From: JADJPG01 sp964491875
GTDB taxonomy: Bacteria > Verrucomicrobiota > Verrucomicrobiia > Limisphaerales > JADJPG01
Direction: 5' to 3'
Length of the DNA: 64,000 nt
NCBI GenBank assembly: GCA_964491875.1
Contig: CAZBIC010000006.1
Span: 133,504-197,503 of the forward strand
Below are positions 18,588-26,195 of this stretch, one piece after another. Below the pieces are notes generated by a model. The model saw only the letters and a list, made by a program, of their open reading frames with translations, ran no database searches and was not told where the DNA came from. Each line of letters begins with the position of its first letter. The first letter of the stretch is position 1. Made by a program: the position numbers and the translations under genes.

Positions 18588-18971
18588 TCACCCAAGCTGC
18601 AGAACCTGTCGAGCTCGCTTCATAACTATTTCTAGGTCTGCGAGAAAATAATCCAAGTAGTCTGGCCTATTCCAACCTTTAGCCAAAGCGGGCGCCTCAC
18701 CCCGGAGGACAGCGAGGAGTTCGACGAAGGATTGCAACTCGCATCGTTCGATTCCCTCCAAGTTCAGGTAGGTGAGTTCGTCGGCGAGAGTATTCAGATC
18801 AAGGATTCGCTTCGCAGCAGGATCGCTCAGCGCGCTAAGCTGCAGGTAGTCATGGAGAATATGAAACGAAGCATTTCGGAACCTGACAGAATCACCGTCT
18901 GAAAATCGGATGAAGGCAGACACGTTAGAGTGTTGAGAAAATCCAACCTTAGCCAGCCGAGTCCACTTCAA
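18588..18971 (-). CDS. Hypothetical protein
   Basis: 127 residues, no signal or membrane segment, mostly helical with Leu-rich patterns (LLAVLRGEAPALAKGWNR, FLADLEIVMKRARQVL). I do not recognise the family. Its 5' end overlaps the next gene upstream by 23 bases, so it is probably co-translated as the last gene of the ctpA unit. The base composition is noticeably more AT-rich than neighbouring genes, which may mean recent acquisition or a weakly constrained gene. Confidence 0.45.
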   Translation of the reverse strand: MKWTRLAKVGFSQHSNVSAFIRFSDGDSVRFRNASFHILHDYLQLSALSDPAAKRILDLNTLADELTYLNLEGIERCELQSFVELLAVLRGEAPALAKGWNRPDYLDYFLADLEIVMKRARQVLQLG

Positions 18972-19368
18972 AATACTTCGCCACCTTGCCGTAGAAGCAG
19001 AAATACCAAGTTGGGAGCATCCCGAACGCGACGACGCTGACGACTAGATTCAATGAGCTCCGCGTAGCGGGGAAAAAGGCGGGCGCCACGGCAATCGCCC
19101 AACACAACGCAACGGCGCCGTAGCGAGCCCAACGACGCGCCGCAATCAATCCGTAGAGTAACGCCCCACAGCCCATCGAGATGGCAACAAACGCGCCGCC
19201 CAAGCCGCCGTGCATCAGTTCCCGAAAACGCTCCCAGTCACCTTCCACGAGGGACTCGCTGCCTGGCAAAACCGCCACGCTGGAGACGACCGCCGCCAGT
19301 AGCAAAAGCATCGAGACATTCCGCAGCCCCGATGGCATTCGACGAATCTTAGCAATGACGGCCTTCAT
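18949..19368 (-). CDS. Small inner-membrane protein of unknown function
   Basis: 139 residues with four predicted membrane helices (about 17-35, 52-75, 80-98 and 103-125) and a basic N-terminus (MKAVIAKIRRMPSGLR). No known motif. It lies between ctpA, 11 bases upstream, and the hypothetical gene that overlaps its end, suggesting a three-gene unit. An accessory membrane role linked to the protease is inference from position alone. Confidence 0.55.
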   Translation of the reverse strand: MKAVIAKIRRMPSGLRNVSMLLLLAAVVSSVAVLPGSESLVEGDWERFRELMHGGLGGAFVAISMGCGALLYGLIAARRWARYGAVALCWAIAVAPAFFPATRSSLNLVVSVVAFGMLPTWYFCFYGKVAKYFEVDSAG

Positions 19369-19379
19369 CGAACCCGCCT

Positions 19380-20747
19380 CTACTCCGCCAAACTCGTCTG
19401 CTTCGAAGCCACCTTCTCCGCCGTTGCCTTCGGCGTTTCCTTGGCCGGGACCGGACCGCGCTTCGTGTAGAGCGAAATGCCTTTCAGCAAATCCAGTGCT
19501 CGTTCGAGCTGCGGGTCGCGCGCGTTCTTAACGCGTTCCTGATCCTTCTCGGGCAGCGACTCAATGCCGCCGGGCGTACGCTTCAGAAGCACGTCGCGCA
19601 TCTCCTCGTCGCTCATCGTCACCGTGATGTCGGGCGTGATGCCCTTCTCGTGAATCACCTTGTGGCTGGGCGTGTAATACTTCGCCGTCGTCAGGCGCAG
19701 CGCGGATCCGTCCTGCAACGGCAGGATGCTTTGCACGGAGCCTTTGCCGAAGGTCTGTTCACCCACGACGATGGCCTTGCAGACGCGCAACGCCGTGCAG
19801 TCCTGCAAACAGCCCGCGACAATCTCCGAAGCGCTGGCGCTGCCGTTGTTCACCATCACAACGATCGGGAGCGCCGAGTGCCGGCCGCGACCTTTGCCGT
19901 GATAAGTCGATTTCGTCTTCGAGTCCCGGCCTTCCGTGGAAACGATGAGCTGGCCGGCCGGAAGAAACTTTTCACAAACCTGAACCGCTTGGTCGAGGAG
20001 GCCACCCGGGTTGTCGCGCAGGTCGAGGATGAGCGATTCCATGCCCTTCGCCTCCAGCTTGCGCATGGCGTCTTCCAAATCACCGGCAGTCGCTTCGCCG
20101 AATTGCACCAGCCGGACGTAGCCGACCTTGTCGTCGCCGACCGGGAACTCGCGGCGCCCGTTGATGTCCTTGACGGTGTCGACTTTGATCTTCGCGCGGG
20201 TGAGGGTGTAGTCCTTGAACTGTCCACTGGACGGGCGATAGGTCGTGAGCGTCACGTCGGTGTCGGGTGCGCCACGCAGGCGCTTTACCGCGTCGTTCAG
20301 GCCAAGTTTCTCCGTGCTTTTGCCATCGATCTTCACGATGCGATCGCCGGTCAGAATGCCCGCTTTGAAACCAGGCGTGTCTTCCATCGGGGAGACCACG
20401 GTGAGATAATTGTCCTTCATCGAGACCACGATGCCGACGCCGCCAAACTCGCCCTGGGTGTCCTTCTTCAGGTCATCGTACTTCACCGGCTCCATGAACT
20501 CGCTGTGCGGATCCAGCGTGCTGAGCATGCCCTTGAGCGCGCCGTGGATGAGGTCCTGGTAACTGAGCTTCTCGCCGTCGACGTATTCCTGGCGGACGCG
20601 GTCGAGGACGGTGGTGAAGAGCCGGATGTTGGGCAGCGCGTCGTCCTTCTCGGCCGCCTGGACATTGGAGAAATAAACCTGGGCTCCAACAAAGAGATTG
20701 GCCGCCAATACCCCCACCAGGATTCCGTAGAAGACGCGTCGTTTCAT
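19380..20747 (-). CDS. ctpA: C-terminal processing serine protease, S41 family
   Basis: A 455-residue protease with an N-terminal signal anchor (MKRRVFYGILVGVLAANLFVGAQVYF). A PDZ domain (about 95-180) has FGGVGIVVSMKDNYLTVV and GILTGDRIVKIDGKS. The catalytic Ser is in VNNGSASASEIVAG (near residue 303) and the Lys in EQTFGKGSVQS, the Ser/Lys dyad of the CtpA/Prc family. It acts in the periplasm and cuts proteins at exposed C-termini, affecting envelope or photosystem-like substrates in relatives. The C-terminal 60 residues are charged and Lys-rich. Confidence 0.93.
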   Translation of the reverse strand: MKRRVFYGILVGVLAANLFVGAQVYFSNVQAAEKDDALPNIRLFTTVLDRVRQEYVDGEKLSYQDLIHGALKGMLSTLDPHSEFMEPVKYDDLKKDTQGEFGGVGIVVSMKDNYLTVVSPMEDTPGFKAGILTGDRIVKIDGKSTEKLGLNDAVKRLRGAPDTDVTLTTYRPSSGQFKDYTLTRAKIKVDTVKDINGRREFPVGDDKVGYVRLVQFGEATAGDLEDAMRKLEAKGMESLILDLRDNPGGLLDQAVQVCEKFLPAGQLIVSTEGRDSKTKSTYHGKGRGRHSALPIVVMVNNGSASASEIVAGCLQDCTALRVCKAIVVGEQTFGKGSVQSILPLQDGSALRLTTAKYYTPSHKVIHEKGITPDITVTMSDEEMRDVLLKRTPGGIESLPEKDQERVKNARDPQLERALDLLKGISLYTKRGPVPAKETPKATAEKVASKQTSLAE

Positions 20748-21009
20748 AACAGCGTAAATTTAGTTGTCCGCACAGTAGAACTGGCCGAAAGGCTTGGCAA
20801 GGTTCGCATCGTTACATCCCTGTCATGCGCGCAATATCTGCCGTCTGACCGGCAGGAGCTGCGGCCCCGAGGGCGGCGACCCTTCTTCCAGACCTCAATC
20901 TGAGCACCAGAATTCAGCACGAATGATGTTCAGCAGCAATTGCGCCGAACATCGGTCCCGTCTGACGGCCCGCTCCTCCAGAGCGTCCGGAACTCCGGGA
21001 AGCCAGCCC

Positions 21010-21873
21010 TCAACGATACTTCGCCAGCAAAGGCGCCAGTTCCTTCAGCGTCTTCGCCGGCCAGAACTTCCGGTCGGTCATGATCGCGTTCTTCAGCGCG
21101 GAATGACAGGACCAGGTCGGCACCTTAGGAATTTGCGGGATGACGTCCGCGATGATCGCCTTGGCCTGGGCGGCGTTGCGCTGGAGGTTCTCGATGACCA
21201 TTTCCACCGTCACATGGGCCTCGTCGCCCTTCCAGCAGTCGTAATCGGTCACCATCGCCATCGTGGCGTAGGCGATCTCGGCTTCGCGGGCGCACTTGGC
21301 CTCGCCCAGGTTCGTCATGCCGATGACATCAAAACCCGCCTTGTGGTTCGCGACGGATTCTGCGCGCGTGCTGAAGGCAGGGCCTTCCATGTTCACGTAG
21401 GTGCCACCGTTGTGGGCCCGACGGTTCAACGCACTGGCGCTCTCCAGCAACAGGACGCGCAACTCTTCACAAATCGGATCGGCGAACGCCACGTGGGCCA
21501 CGATGCCGCGCCCGAAAAAGGTGTGTTCAACGCTGCGCTTGGTGCGATCGAGGAACTGGTCCGGCAGCACGATGTCGCACGGACGATACTTCGATTGAAG
21601 CGAGCCGACCGCGGAGACGCTGACGATCCACGCGACATCGAGCTTCTTCATCGCCCATAGATTGGCGCGGTGATTGAGCTCGCTTGGTAGAATCCGGTGG
21701 CCGCGACCGTGGCGCGGCAGGAAGACAACATCGCGACCGCACAGCTTGCCGGTCAGCAAATCATCCGAGGTCGCGCCAAACGGCGTTTTGACTTTCACCC
21801 ATTTCTGCCGGGTGAAGCCTTCGATGTGATACAGCCCGCTGCCGCCGATAACTCCGATCCGATGATTCGCCAT
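21010..21873 (-). CDS. mtnP: S-methyl-5'-thioadenosine phosphorylase
   Basis: 287 residues from ATG 21873, where the conserved start HRIGVIGGSGLY begins; an ATG 39 bases further up would add a non-conserved piece. Phosphate and purine sites are visible: GGSGLY (phosphate loop), LPRHGRGHRILPSELNHRAN, and the family motif NMEGPAFSTRAES, then IGMTNLGEAKCAREAEIAYATMAMVTDYDCWKG. It cleaves methylthioadenosine to adenine and methylthioribose-1-phosphate in the methionine salvage pathway. It is a single gene with 260-base noncoding sequence between its end and ctpA; I see no RNA or promoter element there. Confidence 0.95.
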   Translation of the reverse strand: MANHRIGVIGGSGLYHIEGFTRQKWVKVKTPFGATSDDLLTGKLCGRDVVFLPRHGRGHRILPSELNHRANLWAMKKLDVAWIVSVSAVGSLQSKYRPCDIVLPDQFLDRTKRSVEHTFFGRGIVAHVAFADPICEELRVLLLESASALNRRAHNGGTYVNMEGPAFSTRAESVANHKAGFDVIGMTNLGEAKCAREAEIAYATMAMVTDYDCWKGDEAHVTVEMVIENLQRNAAQAKAIIADVIPQIPKVPTWSCHSALKNAIMTDRKFWPAKTLKELAPLLAKYR

Positions 21874-21999
21874 AGCCTGTTGCCTTTCGTGGCCGCAGTT
21901 GTAGCGAGCCATCCCGGCGATGGCGAATAATTGTTGCGCGCCGGCTCATGAATTCTGGCTGACGCGCTGGCAGGCACGGAACGTTACCCGATCACAGGC

Positions 22000-22467
22000 T
22001 CACGCGGGTATCGCGACACCTTCGCGAACGAGCCACTGACGGCGCGTCGCTTGCAGGCGTTGGATGACCACCTGGGTCATGCGCTTCATCAATTCGTAGC
22101 CGAGCTCGTGATCGTTCTCGCACAGCACGAGCAGATGCGCGCCGTCGAGGACGAGCGCGTTAGTCGGCTCGATCGCCCGCGCCTGGAAGTGCCAGACGAA
22201 CGGCGGGAACAACCAAGACCAGCCGAGCACGTCGCCGCCTTCCAGCGTTTGTACCGTGACCATGCCGTCGCGCGGCACATGGGTCTCCAATGCGACTTTT
22301 CCGTACTCCAGCAGGTAGAAGCGGTTCGCCGGATCGTTTTCCTTGAAAATGATCTCTCCCGGCTCGAACTGTACTTCCGCCGCCTTCTCGATGATTCGAT
22401 TGAGATGTTCGTGGCTGAACGAGCTCAGAAAGGGATGGTCCGCGATTCGGGATGTTGTCGTTCTCAT
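22000..22467 (-). CDS. Stand-alone cyclic-nucleotide-binding domain protein
   Basis: 155 residues that consist of one cNMP-binding beta-roll (about 10-125): FEPGEIIFKENDPANRFYLLEYGKVALE and VQTLEGGDVLGWSWLFPPFVWHFQARA, then a C-terminal helix. The ligand-binding cassette is partly changed: the expected GE...ARAA is GW...ARA. There is no helix-turn-helix, so it is not a CRP-type transcription factor; it may be a sensor that acts on a partner protein. It is divergent from the helicase gene with 169 bases between. Confidence 0.8.
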   Translation of the reverse strand: MRTTTSRIADHPFLSSFSHEHLNRIIEKAAEVQFEPGEIIFKENDPANRFYLLEYGKVALETHVPRDGMVTVQTLEGGDVLGWSWLFPPFVWHFQARAIEPTNALVLDGAHLLVLCENDHELGYELMKRMTQVVIQRLQATRRQWLVREGVAIPA

Positions 22468-22636
22468 GTCGTCACCTACGGGTTGAGGTTTGACTGGCTC
22501 TACACTGCACGCTCGGACTCATGGACAGCGCAGTCTTCGCAATCCTTGGCCGTTGTGAGGCGTTTCTTGGCCGCCGTTTTCGCGCACGGAATCGCACCTT
22601 CTCAACCTCGTTTCCAATCGCTACGCTGGCCGGACT

Positions 22637-25228
22637 GTGGCCTCCACGCTGTATGATTTCATCCCGCGCGACGAACGCCTGAGCAACGACGCGTTGCTCG
22701 GGCGCTTCCTCGAATACATTGAGAGCCGCAAGCTCCAGCTCTACGAAGCGCAGGAATCCGCCGTGCTCGAACTGTTCGAGGAAAAGAACGTCATCCTCAA
22801 CACGCCGACCGGCTCCGGCAAATCCCTCGTCGCCTCCGCGTTGCACTTCAAGTCGCTCGCGCAAGGTCGCCGCTCCGTTTACACGTGCCCGATCAAGGCG
22901 CTCGTGAACGAGAAGTGGCTCGCGCTCTGCCGCGAGTTCGGCCCGGACAACGTCGGGCTGAGCACCGGCGACGCCTCGGTGAATCGCGACGCGCCCATCC
23001 TCTGCTGCACGGCGGAGATTCTCGCGAACATCGCGCTGCGCGAAGGCGCTCTCGCGAATGTGCAGGACGTCGTCATGGACGAGTTTCATTACTACGCGGA
23101 CCGGGAACGCGGGGTGGCTTGGCAGGTGCCGTTGCTCTCGATGCCACAGACGCGGTTTCTGTTGATGTCCGCCACGCTTGGCGAGACGACGTTCTTCCAG
23201 GACGAACTGACCAAACTCACCGGCAAGCCCACGGTCACCGTTTCGTCCACGCACCGACCGGTGCCACTGGAGTTCGCCTATTCGGAACTGCCATTGGCGA
23301 AGACGCTCGAAAGCCTCGCGGCGGACGGGAAGACGCCGGTTTACGTCGTCCACTTCACCCAGCTCGAAGCCGCACAGAGCGCGCAGGATTTCACGAGCAT
23401 CAATGTCTGCACGCGCGATGAGAAGGCGGCGATTGCGAGTGCGATTGAGGGATTCAAGTTCGCCAGTCCCTATGGACCGGAGATCAAGAAATGGCTGCGG
23501 CACGGCATCGGGCTGCATCACGCCGGGCTGCTACCGAAGTATCGCATCCTCGTCGAGCAGCTCGCGCAGAAGGGATTGCTCAAGGTCATTTGCGGCACGG
23601 ACACGCTTGGCGTCGGCATCAACGTCCCGATCCGCACCGTGCTCTTCACGAAGCTCTGCAAGTTCGACGGGCAGAAGACGGGCATCCTGAGCGCGCGCGA
23701 TTTTCATCAGATCTCCGGACGCGCCGGGCGCAAGGGTTTCGACAACATCGGCTGGGTGGTGGCGCAGGCGCCGGAGCACGTCATCGAGAATCTCAAGCTC
23801 GCCGAGAAGTCCGCGCGCGACGGCAAGAAGGTCGTGAAACGCCAGCCGCCGGAGAAGAATTTCGTGAACTGGGACAAGAACACGTTTCTCCGCCTCATGG
23901 CCGCGCCGCCGGAACGGCTCACGTCGCGATTCCAGGTGTCGCACTCGATGCTTTTGAACGTGCTGAGTCGCGACGGCGATGGCTGTCGCGCGATGCAGAA
24001 GCTCGTTCGCGATTGCCACGACTCGCCGAAGCAGAAGCTGGCGCACCTCAAGCGCGGCTGGCAGTTGTTCCGCTCGCTGGTGGACCGGAAGATTGTGGAG
24101 TTCGCGCCGCGTTCGGAATCCGGGCGGAAGCTCCGCGTGAATGTCGAGTTGCAGGACGACTTCTCGATGGACCAGACGCTCTCGCTCTATCTCATCGAGA
24201 CGATCCCGTTGCTCGACCCTCAAGCGCCCGATTACGCCCTGGACCTCATCACGCTCGTCGAATCGATCCTCGAGAACCCGGACATCATCCTGCGCAAGCA
24301 GCTCGATCGCGTGAAGGATCAGAAGATGGCCGAGATGAAGATGGAGGGCATCGAATACGATCAGCGCATGGAGGAGCTGGAGAAGCTCGAGTATCCGAAG
24401 CCGCGCCGCGAGTTCGTTTACGACACCTTCAACGCCTTCGCGGACAAACATCCGTGGGTCGGCCAGGAAAACATCCGGCCGAAATCGATCGTGCGCGAGA
24501 TGTTCGAGCAGTTCCGATCGTTCGCGGATTACATCAAGGACTACGAACTACAGCGCGCCGAGGGCGTGTTGCTGCGCCACATCAACAGCACGTTCAAGGT
24601 GCTTGCGCAGACTGTTCCCGACTCCGCGAAGACGGATACCGTTCGCGAAATGGAAGTGTATCTCGCGACGATGATTCGCCAGGTCGACAGCAGCTTGCTC
24701 GACGAATGGGAAAAGATGCGCGATCCGAACTTCCAGCGCGCGGAGTCGAAGGAGGCGCGTCCGCCCGGCGCCGAGGAAGCGGCCCGCGACATCACCCGGG
24801 ACACGAAGGCGTTCATCGCCGCCATTCGTAATCGCATCTTCACCTTCCAGCGCGGCGTGGTGAATCAGGATTACGAAGCGGCGCTCGAACAATTGCGGAG
24901 TGCGGAACACGGAACGCGGAACGAAGATCAAAGCCTCCTCACGTCGGCTGCTACGTCAGAAGCATGGACTGCTGACCGTCTGCGCAAAGCGGTTGACGAG
25001 TATTACGCTGGGCATCGATACATCTGCCTCGATCCGAACGCGCGAAACGTCCGCCACACGTACGTGGTGCCCGCCGAGGACAAGAAAACCTGGCACGTGC
25101 AGCAGGTGCTGGTCGATCCGGACGAGCACAATGACTGGATGATTGAGTTCGAAGTCGACCTCGGCGCATCGAAGACAACCGGCGAACCGGTGCTACAATT
25201 GCGACGCGTCGGCGCGATCGGCGGGTAA
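22637..25228 (+). CDS. DEAD/DEAH-box helicase with DUF3516-type C-terminus
   Basis: An 863-residue superfamily 2 helicase from GTG 22637. Motif I is NTPTGSGKSLVA, motif II VVMDEFHYYAD (DEFH in place of DEAD/DEVH), motif III LLMSATLG, motif V CGTDTLGVGINVPIRTVLF and motif VI QISGRAGRKG, typical of the Ski2/Mtr4-like group. The C-terminal 450 residues match the long DUF3516 region found with such helicases. It probably unwinds RNA or DNA for turnover or repair. Residues about 753-763 derive from a heptamer repeat (24895-24922) and have a different character from flanking sequence. Exonuclease III is 48 bases downstream on the same strand. Confidence 0.88.
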   Translation: MASTLYDFIPRDERLSNDALLGRFLEYIESRKLQLYEAQESAVLELFEEKNVILNTPTGSGKSLVASALHFKSLAQGRRSVYTCPIKALVNEKWLALCREFGPDNVGLSTGDASVNRDAPILCCTAEILANIALREGALANVQDVVMDEFHYYADRERGVAWQVPLLSMPQTRFLLMSATLGETTFFQDELTKLTGKPTVTVSSTHRPVPLEFAYSELPLAKTLESLAADGKTPVYVVHFTQLEAAQSAQDFTSINVCTRDEKAAIASAIEGFKFASPYGPEIKKWLRHGIGLHHAGLLPKYRILVEQLAQKGLLKVICGTDTLGVGINVPIRTVLFTKLCKFDGQKTGILSARDFHQISGRAGRKGFDNIGWVVAQAPEHVIENLKLAEKSARDGKKVVKRQPPEKNFVNWDKNTFLRLMAAPPERLTSRFQVSHSMLLNVLSRDGDGCRAMQKLVRDCHDSPKQKLAHLKRGWQLFRSLVDRKIVEFAPRSESGRKLRVNVELQDDFSMDQTLSLYLIETIPLLDPQAPDYALDLITLVESILENPDIILRKQLDRVKDQKMAEMKMEGIEYDQRMEELEKLEYPKPRREFVYDTFNAFADKHPWVGQENIRPKSIVREMFEQFRSFADYIKDYELQRAEGVLLRHINSTFKVLAQTVPDSAKTDTVREMEVYLATMIRQVDSSLLDEWEKMRDPNFQRAESKEARPPGAEEAARDITRDTKAFIAAIRNRIFTFQRGVVNQDYEAALEQLRSAEHGTRNEDQSLLTSAATSEAWTADRLRKAVDEYYAGHRYICLDPNARNVRHTYVVPAEDKKTWHVQQVLVDPDEHNDWMIEFEVDLGASKTTGEPVLQLRRVGAIGG
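24895..24922 (+). repeat. In-frame heptamer repeat inside the helicase gene
   Basis: Four 7-base units: GCGGAGT, GCGGAAC, ACGGAAC, GCGGAAC, then a degenerate GAAGATC. They encode SAEHGTRNE in a low-complexity stretch of the helicase C-terminal region. I see no complementary second arm downstream. It belongs with the other period-7 insertions in uvrA and argJ. Confidence 0.65.
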
Positions 25229-25276
25229 GATGCAAGACGACTGGTCACCCAAAAATCTCCGCGCTACGCTCACGCT

Positions 25277-26029
25277 GTGAAATTGATTTCGTGGAACGTC
25301 AACGGCCTGCGCGCCGTGTTGAAGAAGAACTTTCTCGAGTATCTCGACACCGAACAGCCGGACATCCTCTGTCTGCAAGAAACCAAGGCCAGCCCCGATC
25401 AAGTCGAGCAACTCTGGCCGGCGCAGTACACGACCTACTGGAACAGCGCGCAGAAGAAAGGTTACTCCGGCACCGTTATCTTTACGAGAACCCGCCCACT
25501 TCAGTTCACCACGGGCATCGGCCACGAACATCACGACGGCGAGGGGCGCGTCGTCACCGCAGAGTACGACAATTTCTTTCTCGTGAACGTTTACGTGCCG
25601 AACTCTCAGCGCGAGCTGACGCGGCTGCCGTATCGCCAGCAGTGGGACCGCGATTTCCTCGCCTACCTCAAGGCGCTTGAAAAGAAGAAGCCGGTCATCT
25701 TCTGTGGCGATCTCAATGTCGCCCACACCGAGATTGATCTCGCGAATCCGAAGGCCAATGTGAAGAACCACGGCTTCACGCCCGAAGAACGCGCCGGGTT
25801 CACGTCCTTCGTGCAGGCCGGGTTCGTCGATACGTTCCGCGAGTTCGAGAAAGGCGGCGGGCATTACACGTGGTGGAGTCCCATGGGCACCGCCCGCGCC
25901 CGCAACATCGGGTGGCGCCTGGACTACTTCCTCGTCAGCGCCGCGCTCAAGCCGAAGCTCAAGCGCGCCTTCATCCAACCGCATATCACCGGCTCGGATC
26001 ATTGCCCGGTGGGGATTGAGCTGAAGTAA
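25277..26029 (+). CDS. xth: Exodeoxyribonuclease III
   Basis: 250 residues from GTG 25277, the usual length. The EEP fold motifs are complete: ISWNVNGLRAVLKKNF, catalytic Glu35 in LCLQETKAS, VIFCGDLNVAHTEIDL (Asp, Asn), WRLDYFLVS and GSDHCPVG (final Asp/His). It cuts AP sites and removes 3' blocking groups in base excision repair. It sits between a nucleic-acid helicase and uvrA on the same strand, so three DNA- or RNA-processing genes are clustered, though a palindrome lies between it and uvrA. Confidence 0.95.
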   Translation: MKLISWNVNGLRAVLKKNFLEYLDTEQPDILCLQETKASPDQVEQLWPAQYTTYWNSAQKKGYSGTVIFTRTRPLQFTTGIGHEHHDGEGRVVTAEYDNFFLVNVYVPNSQRELTRLPYRQQWDRDFLAYLKALEKKKPVIFCGDLNVAHTEIDLANPKANVKNHGFTPEERAGFTSFVQAGFVDTFREFEKGGGHYTWWSPMGTARARNIGWRLDYFLVSAALKPKLKRAFIQPHITGSDHCPVGIELK

Positions 26030-26054
26030 CCCGTGCTGTGGCATGGGAGGCAAC

Positions 26055-26120
26055 GGAGCGCCGAACTCCGATTCGGCGCGTATCTTAGGAGCTACGCGCC
26101 GATTTGGAAATTGGCGCTCC
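26055..26120. repeat. Intergenic palindromic (REP-like) element between xth and uvrA
   Basis: A 28-base left arm (26055-26082, beginning GGAGCGCCGAACTCC and ending TCGGCGCGTA) pairs with a right arm (26093-26120, TACGCGCCGATTTGG...GGCGCTCC) around a 10-base loop. About 23 of 28 positions are complementary; the mismatches are compensable bulges. It starts 26 bases after the xth stop codon. A long GC-rich hairpin here could stop transcription or protect the mRNA end, or be a dispersed REP-type repeat. Confidence 0.7.
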
Positions 26121-26195
26121 TCTCCACCAACTCTGTCGCAGCGGTAACTCGCCACCACTTGCCCTCCGCCGACGGACGACTAGACTGCGCACCTG

